The translations under genes and the position numbers were made by a program. Below, piece by piece: positions 43,415 through 50,597 of a stretch of 64,000 nt of DNA (its first letter is position 1; every line of letters starts with the position of its first letter). This DNA is from Desulfobacteraceae bacterium Eth-SRB1 (GTDB lineage Bacteria; Desulfobacterota; Desulfobacteria; Desulfobacterales; ETH-SRB1): assembly GCA_004193555.1 (NCBI GenBank), contig RPGP01000001.1:648156-712155 (forward strand). The letters are read 5' to 3'. The notes beneath the pieces are model-generated. The model was given only the letters and a program-made list of their open reading frames with translations. It was not told where the DNA came from and did not search any database.

Positions 43415-43567
43415 ATTAAAACCCCTTTGTCTATTTACGTGATATCCTTGGAGATAAGGCTTGCTCAGACATTTCTATTGTTTCAGGTTGTATCGCCTGT
43501 TGTAACAGCTTTACTTCACAATTTCCCAAAACGGATAAGCGATTTGGCGACACCCTTCGACGTTTGG

Positions 43568-44377
43568 TTAATGTATTGCCTTTTTCTTTTTCGGAGATGG
43601 TTTATCGCTCGTCAAGAGAGCTGCATCATCTTTTTCGATCTCGGCGAAATGATCACCTAAATCCTTCACACTTATCGTCTTCTTATCTTTGAACCCGAGC
43701 AACCGCTCAATCTGGGAGAGAGAACTCAAATGAGAATATGCAACCGGAATGTATTTTTTCGTCCGCATCTCAAGAAATGTCTCGTCAGAAAGAGAGTTTA
43801 GCCTCTCCTCATTAACAACATAAGCACCAGTAATATTCTTCAATTCATTTCCGATACGCACTTTCATATTAAGCGGCGTAAACATATTTTTCTCCGCTAA
43901 ATATTTACAAAGATCTTCCGTAAATTGATCCATTTGTTGAAGTTCAGATAGATAACGTTTCACTCGATTCATTAATTCAGCGGGCTCGCCTTTATCATCA
44001 AAAAGGTCCTGCCCTTCTTTTTCATTGATGAGATTACTTTGCTCGTCGATACAAACCGTAAAGCGGCCCTCTTCATTTGTTTTAGCGAGGGCAAAAGGAT
44101 AACGCCGAATAATGGCGGGGATATAAGAAGCCTGCCACTTATCATCCTGTATAAAAAGATTCTCTCCCTCTTCCAGGCCTAATAAAACAACGGGTCTGAA
44201 TTGATCTTTTCGCTGGTCTTCAACAAAGACAATAGGATAAATAGACGCCGCCCGTGAAAATTCATGAACCATAATTGAAGCCATATTGATATTTTTCGCA
44301 AATTCAAAATTTTCAATCGCTTTAACCTTTTTCTTCCCATGTTTTTCTAATGTGATCGGAACAACGCTTTTAAACAT
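43568..44377 (-). CDS. SapC family protein
   Basis: A 269-residue protein of the SapC family (named from surface-array-linked genes of Campylobacter). Family features are visible. MFKSVVPITLEKHGKKKVK begins the protein, followed by an E-F-x-x-A-x-x-Y-P-I-V-F core (HEFSRAASIYPIVFVED), the P-V-V-L-L-G-L-E-E-G-E-N-L-F segment, and the W-x-A-S-Y-I-P-x-x-I-R-R-Y-P-F-A motif. The C-terminal part is Lys-rich (DKPSPKKKKAIH). It has no signal peptide or membrane segment, so it is probably cytoplasmic. AAGGAG stands 8 nt before the ATG. It is the first gene after the riboswitch and lies 153 bp before the giant adhesin, with no terminator seen between them. The biochemical role of SapC proteins is not established. 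Association with type I-secreted surface proteins is recurrent. Confidence 0.88.
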   Translation of the reverse strand: MFKSVVPITLEKHGKKKVKAIENFEFAKNINMASIMVHEFSRAASIYPIVFVEDQRKDQFRPVVLLGLEEGENLFIQDDKWQASYIPAIIRRYPFALAKTNEEGRFTVCIDEQSNLINEKEGQDLFDDKGEPAELMNRVKRYLSELQQMDQFTEDLCKYLAEKNMFTPLNMKVRIGNELKNITGAYVVNEERLNSLSDETFLEMRTKKYIPVAYSHLSSLSQIERLLGFKDKKTISVKDLGDHFAEIEKDDAALLTSDKPSPKKKKAIH

Positions 44378-44423
44378 CTGACAATCTCCTTTTTAATTTT
44401 TAATGTGAACCCAATCAAGTATT

Positions 44424-44556
44424 GATGGCGTCGTAAAAAGTCGTCACTCCGGTGAAAACCGGAGTCCAGGCGATCTGAAACTACCTGTAATTACTGGATT
44501 CCGGCTTTCGCCGGAATGACGAAAGCCGGTGTTTACTGACTTTTTACGACTTCATC
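44424..44556. mobile_element. 133-bp MITE-like element in the sapC leader (family A)
   Basis: Ends are GATGGCGTCGTAAAAAGTC and the complement of GATGAAGTCGTAAAAAGTC. The flanks carry the direct repeat AAGTATT (44417-44423 and 44557-44563), a likely 7-bp target duplication. The core includes the widespread word TTCCGGCTTTCGCCGGAA and a smaller hairpin (ccggtgaaaaccgg). A sister copy lies at 47755-47886. The element sits between the riboswitch terminator and the sapC ribosome-binding site, so it is transcribed as part of the leader. Confidence 0.8.
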
Positions 44557-44565
44557 AAGTATTAA

Positions 44566-44606
44566 CAAAAAACGCCACAAGGCATGTTTGTCGAATGGCG
44601 TTATCA
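44566..44606 (-). terminator. Intrinsic terminator / expression platform after the riboswitch
   Basis: On the minus strand the arm AACGCCA pairs with TGGCGTT and is followed by six T residues, giving a Rho-independent terminator. The loop contains TTCGACAA (44595-44588), which is complementary to TTGTCGAA (44623-44616) right at the 3' edge of the riboswitch core. Pairing of these two 8-nt segments would enclose and disrupt the 5' arm of the terminator. This gives a simple switch between terminated and read-through RNA. Which state c-di-GMP favours cannot be told from sequence alone. Confidence 0.75.
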
Positions 44607-44620
44607 GTAAATATGTTCGA

Positions 44621-44690
44621 CAACCTGGCTATCATAACCTTCCGGCTTTAGACCCATGGCTTTGCGTCACCACATTTCAGCAGTTTTGCC
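44621..44690 (-). promoter_or_regulatory. Cyclic-di-GMP-I (GEMM-I) riboswitch aptamer
   Basis: The minus strand shows the conserved elements of the class in order. GGCAAA is at 44690-44685. A short hairpin follows with a GAAA loop (ACTGC and GTGGT arms, 44684-44669). Next is the conserved GACGCAAAGCC (44668-44658), and then a second hairpin with a GGAA loop. That hairpin carries a tetraloop-receptor-like internal loop (CTAAA on one side, TATGATAGCC on the other) and closes with TGG/CCA. This layout is the known docking of the first GNRA loop into the receptor of the second stem. It lies about 35 nt downstream of a good promoter and upstream of sapC and the giant adhesin, so c-di-GMP probably controls the whole operon. 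Confidence 0.9.
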
Positions 44691-44725
44691 TTTTTTGACA
44701 TTTACATTTTCTCATTATTATTAGT

Positions 44726-44754
44726 TATGTAGCGCCAACACACTTTATTGTCAA
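44726..44754 (-). promoter_or_regulatory. Sigma-70-like promoter for the riboswitch-sapC-giant operon
   Basis: TTGACA (44754-44749) is a perfect -35. After a 17-nt spacer comes TACATA (44731-44726), a moderate -10, within an A/T-rich stretch. Transcription would begin near 44,718, about 30 nt before the first conserved riboswitch residue. Confidence 0.65.
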
Positions 44755-44899
44755 GAAACAAATCTCCCAGACAGTAATGCTGATGGCAGTCTGTTTGCCA
44801 ACATGAAGAATACAACCTTTTTTGCCTGTTTCACAGGCGCTCCACCAAGAATCCGGGCAACATAGGATGTAAGTAAAAATTATACTTCGGACCCTTCTG

Positions 44900-44962
44900 C
44901 AGAAACGATTATGCCACAGAAACGATTGTGCCATTGACCGGGACGAACCGTACGTGTAATAT
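44900..44962 (+). promoter_or_regulatory. Promoter with tandem 17-bp operator-like repeats upstream of the protease gene
   Basis: CAGAAACGATTATGCCA (44900-44916) is followed directly by CAGAAACGATTGTGCCA (44917-44933), with one difference. The next base begins TTGACC (44934-44939), then a 17-nt spacer and TAATAT (44957-44962). Tandem direct repeats abutting the -35 are a typical position for an activator or repressor. This would drive the protease gene 265 bp downstream and is divergent from the adhesin promoter, about 150 bp away. Confidence 0.55.
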
Positions 44963-45226
44963 AAATGCAAACTTTGATGCACTCTACAAAAGCTCCGCTA
45001 TGCCGACGCGTCGGGGTTTAAAAAACGTAGCATGGGGCCTCTGTGCCCCACAAAGAGGGCACGTTACATACAACAACACATTCACCAAGCGCTTGGAACT
45101 CGCCACTCCGGTAGATCCCGGATCGAGTCCGGGGAAATCAAGGTGTTATGGATTTCTGTTTCCGCCCGCCTGTACAGGCGCGGCAGACAGGCGGTAATGA
45201 CAGGGCTTTGGACCGGCTAATTACAT
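44963..45226 (+). other. Leader / repeat-rich region before the protease gene, no gene seen
   Basis: Together with the preceding promoter region this fills the 850-bp space between sapC and the protease. It contains a GC-rich imperfect inverted repeat (ggggcctctgtgcccc near 45035-45050), a stretch related to the dispersed gatccggcatccag-type repeats (near 45,110-45,140), and a perfect 14-bp palindrome CGCCTGTACAGGCG (45167-45180) followed by another gacaggcgg word. Short frames here are made of these repeats, and I do not call them genes. Confidence 0.5.
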
Positions 45227-47650
45227 GTGATTATGATGCAAAAGAAATTGTTGATTTCAGTTTTCCTCACACTTATTGTTTATATCTGTGCGGTTTTTGT
45301 CGCGGTTTCCCTGGCTTCTGAGAGCGGAAATTCACGGATACCTGCATGCGCCGACCTATGGGTTGAAGTCATTGACGGGCTGGTGTCGATAGATGTCAGG
45401 GATGCTGAAATCCGCTGTGTTTTACAGGAGATAGCGAGAAAGGCAAAGATAGCGCTTGATATCAGCGACGATATCGATGGAAAGATTACTCTAAGAACAA
45501 AGGATCTCCCTCTGGATGATGTTCTGAAGAGACTGTGCGAAAACAGGGCTGTTGTTTATCAGTACATTCCGGAAAAGAATTCCTGCCGGATCATAAGTGT
45601 GGGCGCATATTCAAAGGGAAAGAGCGAAAGGGATAAAACGCCGCCTACAGGCAAATTATCACTTGGCGACAACATGCAAAGGCAGGAATCCCGTCATTCC
45701 AACAATAAGCCTGCGTCTGCTCCGGAAGAAAAACTGTATGACAGCAGGGGACGTCTTCTCTACAAACCCGGAGAGCTTCTCGTCAGGTTCAAGAAAGACG
45801 CGACAGAAATCCAGATTGCCGACCTTCATAAAACTCTGGGAAGCACGGTTTTGCGCAGAATCGACCGTCTCCGGCTGGAAAGAATAAAGCTGAGAGAAGG
45901 GCTCTCCGAACGCGACGCAATCAAGGCTTATATGTCATCCGGCATCGTGGAGGTCGCCGAAAGGCACGCCTTGAGATATGCAGATGCAACCAATCCCAAT
46001 GACACTTATTTTGTTAATGGTGACCAGTGGGGGCTTGCGAAAATCCGGGCTCCGGATGCCTGGGACATTACAACAGGAAGTCCTGATATCATTATAGCGG
46101 TTATCGACACCGGCGTGGACTATTCGCATCCGGACCTTGTGGACAATATCTGGAAAAATGCTACTGAACAGATTGGAGATGCTAATGGAGATGGATTCCC
46201 CGGAATTAAAGATGTTGATGATGATGGAGATGGCTTGACAGATGAGGACTCTCAAGGCAGAGAACCAGGAGACCCAGGTTATACGTACGATTTGAAAGAT
46301 GATGATGACGAAAACGGTTATGTAGACGACATCTATGGCTGGGACTTCGCTAACAATGATTCTGACCCTATGGATACAGATGGTCACGGCACCCATGTTG
46401 CCGGGATAATCGCGGCTGAGGGGAACAACACCATGGGTATCGCCGGTGTCTGCTGGAATGCCAGGATAATGGTATTGAAGGTCCAGGCTAACGAAAGCAA
46501 TTCCATGTTGGACGCAGACATCATCGAGGCCATGCATTACGCCATCTGCAACGGGGCACGTATTGCGAATTGCAGTTTCGGCGGTGAAGGTGATTCGTAT
46601 GGCGAGTTCAGTGTTGCAACAGAATTTCAGGGTGCAGGCATTATCGCCGTGTGCGCGGCTGGAAACGACAGCGCCGACAACGATAAATTCCCGAAATACC
46701 CGGCCAGTTATGACCTGCCCAATATCATAGCTGTTGCCGCGAGCGATCTAAACGACGATCTTGCGGACTTTTCCAATTATGGGTCGACGAGCGTGGATAT
46801 CATGGCGCCGGGGGAGGGAATTAAATCAACAATACCCGCGTATTCCTATACTGAAGCGTCTGTTACAATTGGCTCTGAGCTGCCATACACCGCTTATGGT
46901 ATGGCTTTTGCCGGAACAACAGAGGCAGAAGGAATTACCGGAACTCTTTATAACTGCGGCAAGGGGTATCCCAATGACTTTCCGGAGGATGTCACTGACT
47001 ACATTGCGCTTATTGAAAGAGGGAGCAATAGTTCTGAGCCATTTCTTTTTTCCGAAAAGGTTTCCAATGCTCAGGCAGCAGGTGCGATAGCAGTAATCAT
47101 CTATAATAACAGTGGACCATTCGACAACTTGACCCTCGGTACTCCAGGGGACTGGCCGCCGGTGGTATGCATATCACAGGAAAACGGCGTTGCGCTGACA
47201 GAAATGAGCACATCGCAGGTAACAGTCATTAACCTCCTTGGCAATACCTTCTCCTTTAGAAATATGAGCGGCACCTCCATGGCGGCCCCACATGTTTCGG
47301 GTGTCGCCGGTCTAATCCTTTCAAAAAATCCCACGCTTGATTATTCCGCTGTGAAATCAGCTATTTTAGATACAGTGGACAAAATTCAGGATGTGTCTGG
47401 TCAACTGGTGTCCGGTGGCAGGGTCAATGCGCTGAATGCGCTTTGCAGTGTCAACACATTACCCGGTGATCTATCCTTTAACGGGATGGTTGGGCTTGAT
47501 GATGCCATTATTGCGATTCAGATCATTTCCGGTTTGCATTCAACTATCTGTCCTGTTTGTATTGCAACCCAAATTGATATAAACAAAGATGGCAAGATTG
47601 GCATGGAAGAAGCGATCTATGTGATGCGGAAGATTGCAGGTTTGGAGTAA
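45227..47650 (+). CDS. Secreted subtilisin-like serine protease with secretin-type N-terminal, PA and dockerin-like domains
   Basis: An 807-residue S8-family protease. A signal peptide occupies about residues 1-31. Residues about 45-127 match a secretin/TonB short N-terminal-like fold (VSIDVRDAEIRCVLQEIARK). Residues about 180-254 look like a subtilase propeptide. The catalytic triad is visible as Asp294 (AVIDTGVDYSHPDL), His387 (DGHGTHVAGI) and Ser684 (MSGTSMAAPHVSG). A Ca-binding Asp-rich insert lies between Asp and His (DVDDDGDGLTDED). A PA-type insert lies before the Ser (about residues 540-660). The last 60 residues form a dockerin-like pair (GDLSFNGMVGLDDAI and DINKDGKIGMEEAI). The start is GTG at 45227; ATGs at 45233 and 45236 are equally possible. 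It is divergent from the adhesin operon. Processing of surface proteins is inferred, not shown. Confidence 0.88.
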   Translation: MIMMQKKLLISVFLTLIVYICAVFVAVSLASESGNSRIPACADLWVEVIDGLVSIDVRDAEIRCVLQEIARKAKIALDISDDIDGKITLRTKDLPLDDVLKRLCENRAVVYQYIPEKNSCRIISVGAYSKGKSERDKTPPTGKLSLGDNMQRQESRHSNNKPASAPEEKLYDSRGRLLYKPGELLVRFKKDATEIQIADLHKTLGSTVLRRIDRLRLERIKLREGLSERDAIKAYMSSGIVEVAERHALRYADATNPNDTYFVNGDQWGLAKIRAPDAWDITTGSPDIIIAVIDTGVDYSHPDLVDNIWKNATEQIGDANGDGFPGIKDVDDDGDGLTDEDSQGREPGDPGYTYDLKDDDDENGYVDDIYGWDFANNDSDPMDTDGHGTHVAGIIAAEGNNTMGIAGVCWNARIMVLKVQANESNSMLDADIIEAMHYAICNGARIANCSFGGEGDSYGEFSVATEFQGAGIIAVCAAGNDSADNDKFPKYPASYDLPNIIAVAASDLNDDLADFSNYGSTSVDIMAPGEGIKSTIPAYSYTEASVTIGSELPYTAYGMAFAGTTEAEGITGTLYNCGKGYPNDFPEDVTDYIALIERGSNSSEPFLFSEKVSNAQAAGAIAVIIYNNSGPFDNLTLGTPGDWPPVVCISQENGVALTEMSTSQVTVINLLGNTFSFRNMSGTSMAAPHVSGVAGLILSKNPTLDYSAVKSAILDTVDKIQDVSGQLVSGGRVNALNALCSVNTLPGDLSFNGMVGLDDAIIAIQIISGLHSTICPVCIATQIDINKDGKIGMEEAIYVMRKIAGLE

Positions 47651-47754
47651 GGTTTTTTTCTTCAAAATGATTGACGGTAGCGTTAACATCTTTTACAATG
47701 AAAAATCCAATTATCTCCAGCGTTGCATAAAAATTTAACATTTTACTACCCTTG

Positions 47755-47886
47755 ACAAGCTCTTAAAAAGTCTCGAAATCGTCATGCCGGACTTGATCCG
47801 GCATCCAGAACGCATTGAATTTACTGGATTCCGGCTTTCGCCGGAATGACGGAAAACGGTGTTTTTTGACTTTTTACGAGTTCATC
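47755..47886. mobile_element. 132-bp MITE-like element, family A, second copy
   Basis: It shares the ends and core of the element at 44424-44556, including TTCCGGCTTTCGCCGGAA and the outer words cttaaaaagtc / gactttttacgagttcatc. It is flanked by ACCCTTG (47748-47754 and 47887-47893), a likely target duplication. It fills the space between the protease and rfbB genes, which converge. The pair of copies with different flanking duplications is good evidence of mobility. Confidence 0.75.
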
Positions 47887-47892
47887 ACCCTT

Positions 47893-47960
47893 GATGGTCT
47901 CGTAAAAAGCTATATTATGCCGCTTCGCGACACTGTAACCGAAAATATCTTGTCAATCAT
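47893..47960. repeat. Left half of a TCGTAAAAAGC-type repeat (family C)
   Basis: Starting with GATGGTCTCGTAAAAAGC, about 68 bp match the stretch at 52006-52073 (shared words TTATGCCGCTT and CTGTAACCG, then CTTGTCAAT). It abuts the previous element and ends at the stop codon of rfbB. The right end is missing or unrecognisable, so it may be a remnant. Confidence 0.6.
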
Positions 47961-47961
47961 A

Positions 47962-49020
47962 TTAGAAGGTTAGGTTGTAATGACTCTCTATCCACGACAT
48001 ATATTCTCCGCTTTTAACCCTTTGTGCCCATCCTGAGTTATCCGAGTACCATTTAATGGTTTTTTTGATCCCGGTTTCAAACGACTCAGCAGGGACCCAT
48101 CCCAGTTCTCTTTTGAGCTTACTGAAGTCTATGGCATATCTTAGATCGTGGCCGGGCCTGTCCTTGACAAAGGTAATCAGGTCTTGAAGATGGGGATGGT
48201 TCGGCCTGGGTATTATTTCCTCTATCAGATCACATATCATCTTGACAACATCAATATTGCGCATTTCACAGCCGCCGCCAGTATTATATGTTTCACCACG
48301 TTTTCCATTTTGCATGATGAGCCAGATTGCCTTGCAATGGTCTGTGACATACAGCCAGTCTCTTATGTTCAGCCCGTTTCCGTAAACCGGAAGAGCTTTC
48401 CCTTCAAAAGCGTTGAGTATAATAAGGGGGATAAGTTTTTCCGGAAACTGATACGGCCCATAATTATTCGAACAATTAGAGATTGTTACAGGCATGCCAT
48501 ATGTTGTTCCATAGGCTCTCACAAGGTGATCGGAAGCAGCCTTTGATGCAGAATAAGGGCTGTTTGGATGGTATGGAGTATCCTCGGTAAAGTAACCGCC
48601 ATCATCAATGGAGCCATACACTTCATCTGTACTGATATGATGAAAAAGAAGTATTTTGTCCTTATGGGATCTAACTAACTCAAGCAGATTAAATGTTCCG
48701 GTAATGTTTGTTTTGATAAAAGCGTCCGGCTCTGCAATCGATCTGTCAACATGAGATTCAGCGGCAAAATGGCATACAGAGTCAATTCTGTATTTTTCAA
48801 AAACCATCTCCATTGCCTGCTTGTCACATATATCAGCCTTTATGAAATAATAGCGATCATGGAACTTTTTATCAATTCCCGCCAGATTTTCAGGGTTGCC
48901 TGCGTAAGTTAATTTGTCCACATTGATTATCCGGCCTTTATAACCGGACTCTGAAAGCATATAGCGGATAAAATTTGATCCGATAAACCCGCATCCTCCT
49001 GTTACAAGCATATTTTTCAT
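47962..49020 (-). CDS. rfbB: dTDP-glucose 4,6-dehydratase
   Basis: A 352-residue extended short-chain dehydrogenase that converts dTDP-glucose to dTDP-4-keto-6-deoxyglucose, the second step of dTDP-rhamnose and related sugar synthesis. The NAD-binding motif GGCGFIGS is near the N-terminus. The catalytic STDEVYGS and [12 protein letters not shown] (Tyr-x-x-x-Lys) motifs are intact, as are [17 protein letters not shown] and [17 protein letters not shown] chose the ATG at 49020 over 49062 because AAAGG lies 8 nt upstream and the protein then begins directly at the Rossmann strand (MKNMLVTGG). It stands alone here without rmlA, rmlC or rmlD, so the rest of the pathway must be elsewhere. Its product could feed a glycan on the surface proteins, but nothing in the sequence shows that. 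Confidence 0.95.
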   Translation of the reverse strand: MKNMLVTGGCGFIGSNFIRYMLSESGYKGRIINVDKLTYAGNPENLAGIDKKFHDRYYFIKADICDKQAMEMVFEKYRIDSVCHFAAESHVDRSIAEPDAFIKTNITGTFNLLELVRSHKDKILLFHHISTDEVYGSIDDGGYFTEDTPYHPNSPYSASKAASDHLVRAYGTTYGMPVTISNCSNNYGPYQFPEKLIPLIILNAFEGKALPVYGNGLNIRDWLYVTDHCKAIWLIMQNGKRGETYNTGGGCEMRNIDVVKMICDLIEEIIPRPNHPHLQDLITFVKDRPGHDLRYAIDFSKLKRELGWVPAESFETGIKKTIKWYSDNSGWAQRVKSGEYMSWIESHYNLTF

Positions 49021-49173
49021 ACAAACACCTTTCAAATAAGCGTTCAATGGTTCACGGTTCACGGTATTTAGTGCGCACTAATTTTTTTATTATATCATCC
49101 GAAGAAATCTATTGAAACAATTAACTTTAAAATGATATGGAATCAATTTGTTTGTATTAACGGGCAAACTTTT

Positions 49174-50586
49174 ATGGAAATAAATAAAAAACAACGGGTT
49201 TGGTTGCGAATGCTTCCAGGGATTGATCATATCCTTGAAATTTCGGGCTCAGATCCTTTTTTTGAAAATATTCCTCGATCTGTTCTGTTGCATTCCGCCC
49301 GCTTAGTCCTTGACGAGCATAGAAAAATAATACTTGACGGCGTTAAGGAAATTAATGAAAAAAGCCTGTCAGATATCATGATTCTTGATGAGGTGAAAGC
49401 CGCTGTAAAGGATGCCATGACACTAAATCTTCTGCGTACAGTTAACGCCACGGGTGTTGTTGTTCATACAAACCTTGGCCGTTCATTACTTGCCGCTGAT
49501 GCTATTGCCAACCTTTCGGTAATTGGGGGCAGGTATTCAAATCTTGAATTTGATCTGTCAAGAGGGGAGCGTGGCTCGAGATATAGCGCTGTTGAGGATA
49601 TCTTGTGTGAAATAAGCGGCGCTCAGGCAGCTATGGTTGTAAATAATAATGCCGCCGCTGTCTTGCTGTGCCTAAACACAATATCACGAGACAAAAAAGT
49701 TGTTGTTTCAAGGGGTGAGCTCGTTGAAATCGGAGGTTCATTCCGGATTCCCGATGTTATGGCGAAAAGCGGTGGGATTTTAAAGGAGGTCGGCACAACA
49801 AACCGAACCCATCATAAAGACTATGAAATGGCCATCGAAAGCGACACAGGCCTTTTATTAAAGGTGCATACAAGCAATTACAGCGTTGTAGGCTTTACCG
49901 CTGATGTTTCCCTAAACGATCTGGTTAAGATGGGAGAAAAATATCATATTCCGGTGATGGAAGATCTTGGCAGCGGAACCTTTATCGACTTTTCAAAATA
50001 CGGAATGTTAAAGGAGCCTACTGTTCAGGAATCTGTGGCAACAGGCGCTGACATCATTACTTTCAGCGGGGATAAGCTCCTTGGTGGGCCGCAGGCTGGC
50101 ATTATTGTCGGGAACAAGGATATTATCGACAAAATTAAGCAAAATCCTCTTACAAGGGCGCTTCGCATTGACAAGCTTACACTTGCAGCGCTGGAGAGCA
50201 CACTCCGTTTATACAGAGAGCCGGAAAAGGCGCTAAAAGCCATTCCAACATTGCGAATGTTAACTCTTCCCTATAATGTCATTGCAAAAAAAGCGGCCCG
50301 GCTTTGTAGCAAGCTGGAAAATATTGGCAATTCCCGCATGGAGATTAAGCTTATTGATCGCTCATCACGGGCTGGCGGAGGCTCCCTTCCGCTTCTTGAC
50401 CTTCCAAGTAAATGTGCAGGAATAAAGGTGAAAGGAATATCCGCTGATGCAATCAAAGAATATATGCGCGGGAATACTCCTCCTGTTATTGGAAGGATAG
50501 AAGAGGATTTATTTGTTATGGATCTCAGAACAATACAGGATGATGAACTCCAGATTATTGCAACAGCTTTCAAAAACATGCTATAG
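49174..50586 (+). CDS. selA: L-seryl-tRNA(Sec) selenium transferase (selenocysteine synthase)
   Basis: A 470-residue PLP enzyme that converts Ser-tRNA(Sec) to Sec-tRNA(Sec) using selenophosphate. The family N-terminus (LRMLPGIDHIL) is followed by TVNATGVVVHTNLGRSLL, NLEFDLSRGERGSRY, and the PLP-lysine segment TFSGDKLLGGPQAGIIVG. The lysine is residue 301 with this start. The late GGGSLPLLDLPS region is also present. I prefer the second ATG (49174) because family members begin about 8-10 residues before the LPxxDxxL motif. The upstream ATG at 49132 would add 14 residues, and neither has a clear ribosome-binding site. It is the first gene of a probable two-gene unit and implies that the organism makes selenoproteins. 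selB, selC and selD are not in the window. Confidence 0.93.
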   Translation: MEINKKQRVWLRMLPGIDHILEISGSDPFFENIPRSVLLHSARLVLDEHRKIILDGVKEINEKSLSDIMILDEVKAAVKDAMTLNLLRTVNATGVVVHTNLGRSLLAADAIANLSVIGGRYSNLEFDLSRGERGSRYSAVEDILCEISGAQAAMVVNNNAAAVLLCLNTISRDKKVVVSRGELVEIGGSFRIPDVMAKSGGILKEVGTTNRTHHKDYEMAIESDTGLLLKVHTSNYSVVGFTADVSLNDLVKMGEKYHIPVMEDLGSGTFIDFSKYGMLKEPTVQESVATGADIITFSGDKLLGGPQAGIIVGNKDIIDKIKQNPLTRALRIDKLTLAALESTLRLYREPEKALKAIPTLRMLTLPYNVIAKKAARLCSKLENIGNSRMEIKLIDRSSRAGGGSLPLLDLPSKCAGIKVKGISADAIKEYMRGNTPPVIGRIEEDLFVMDLRTIQDDELQIIATAFKNML

Positions 50587-50597
50587 GTTTTAAGGTT

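Noticed and set aside
44725-44982. An 85-codon minus-strand frame covering both divergent promoters
   Set aside because: It overlaps both promoters, and its composition looks random.
45110-45145. Possible tRNA (ggatcgagtccgg resembles a T-arm)
   Set aside because: No acceptor stem, anticodon arm or conserved spacing. The word belongs to a dispersed repeat.
44928-45197. Two short plus-strand frames before the protease gene
   Set aside because: They are built from dispersed repeats and palindromes and lack a ribosome-binding site.
45935-46537. A 200-codon minus-strand frame inside the protease gene
   Set aside because: It is antisense to the catalytic domain, which is fully intact on the other strand.
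49132-49173. Longer start for selA
   Set aside because: The extra 14 residues do not resemble the family N-terminus. The second ATG places the LPxxD motif at the usual distance.
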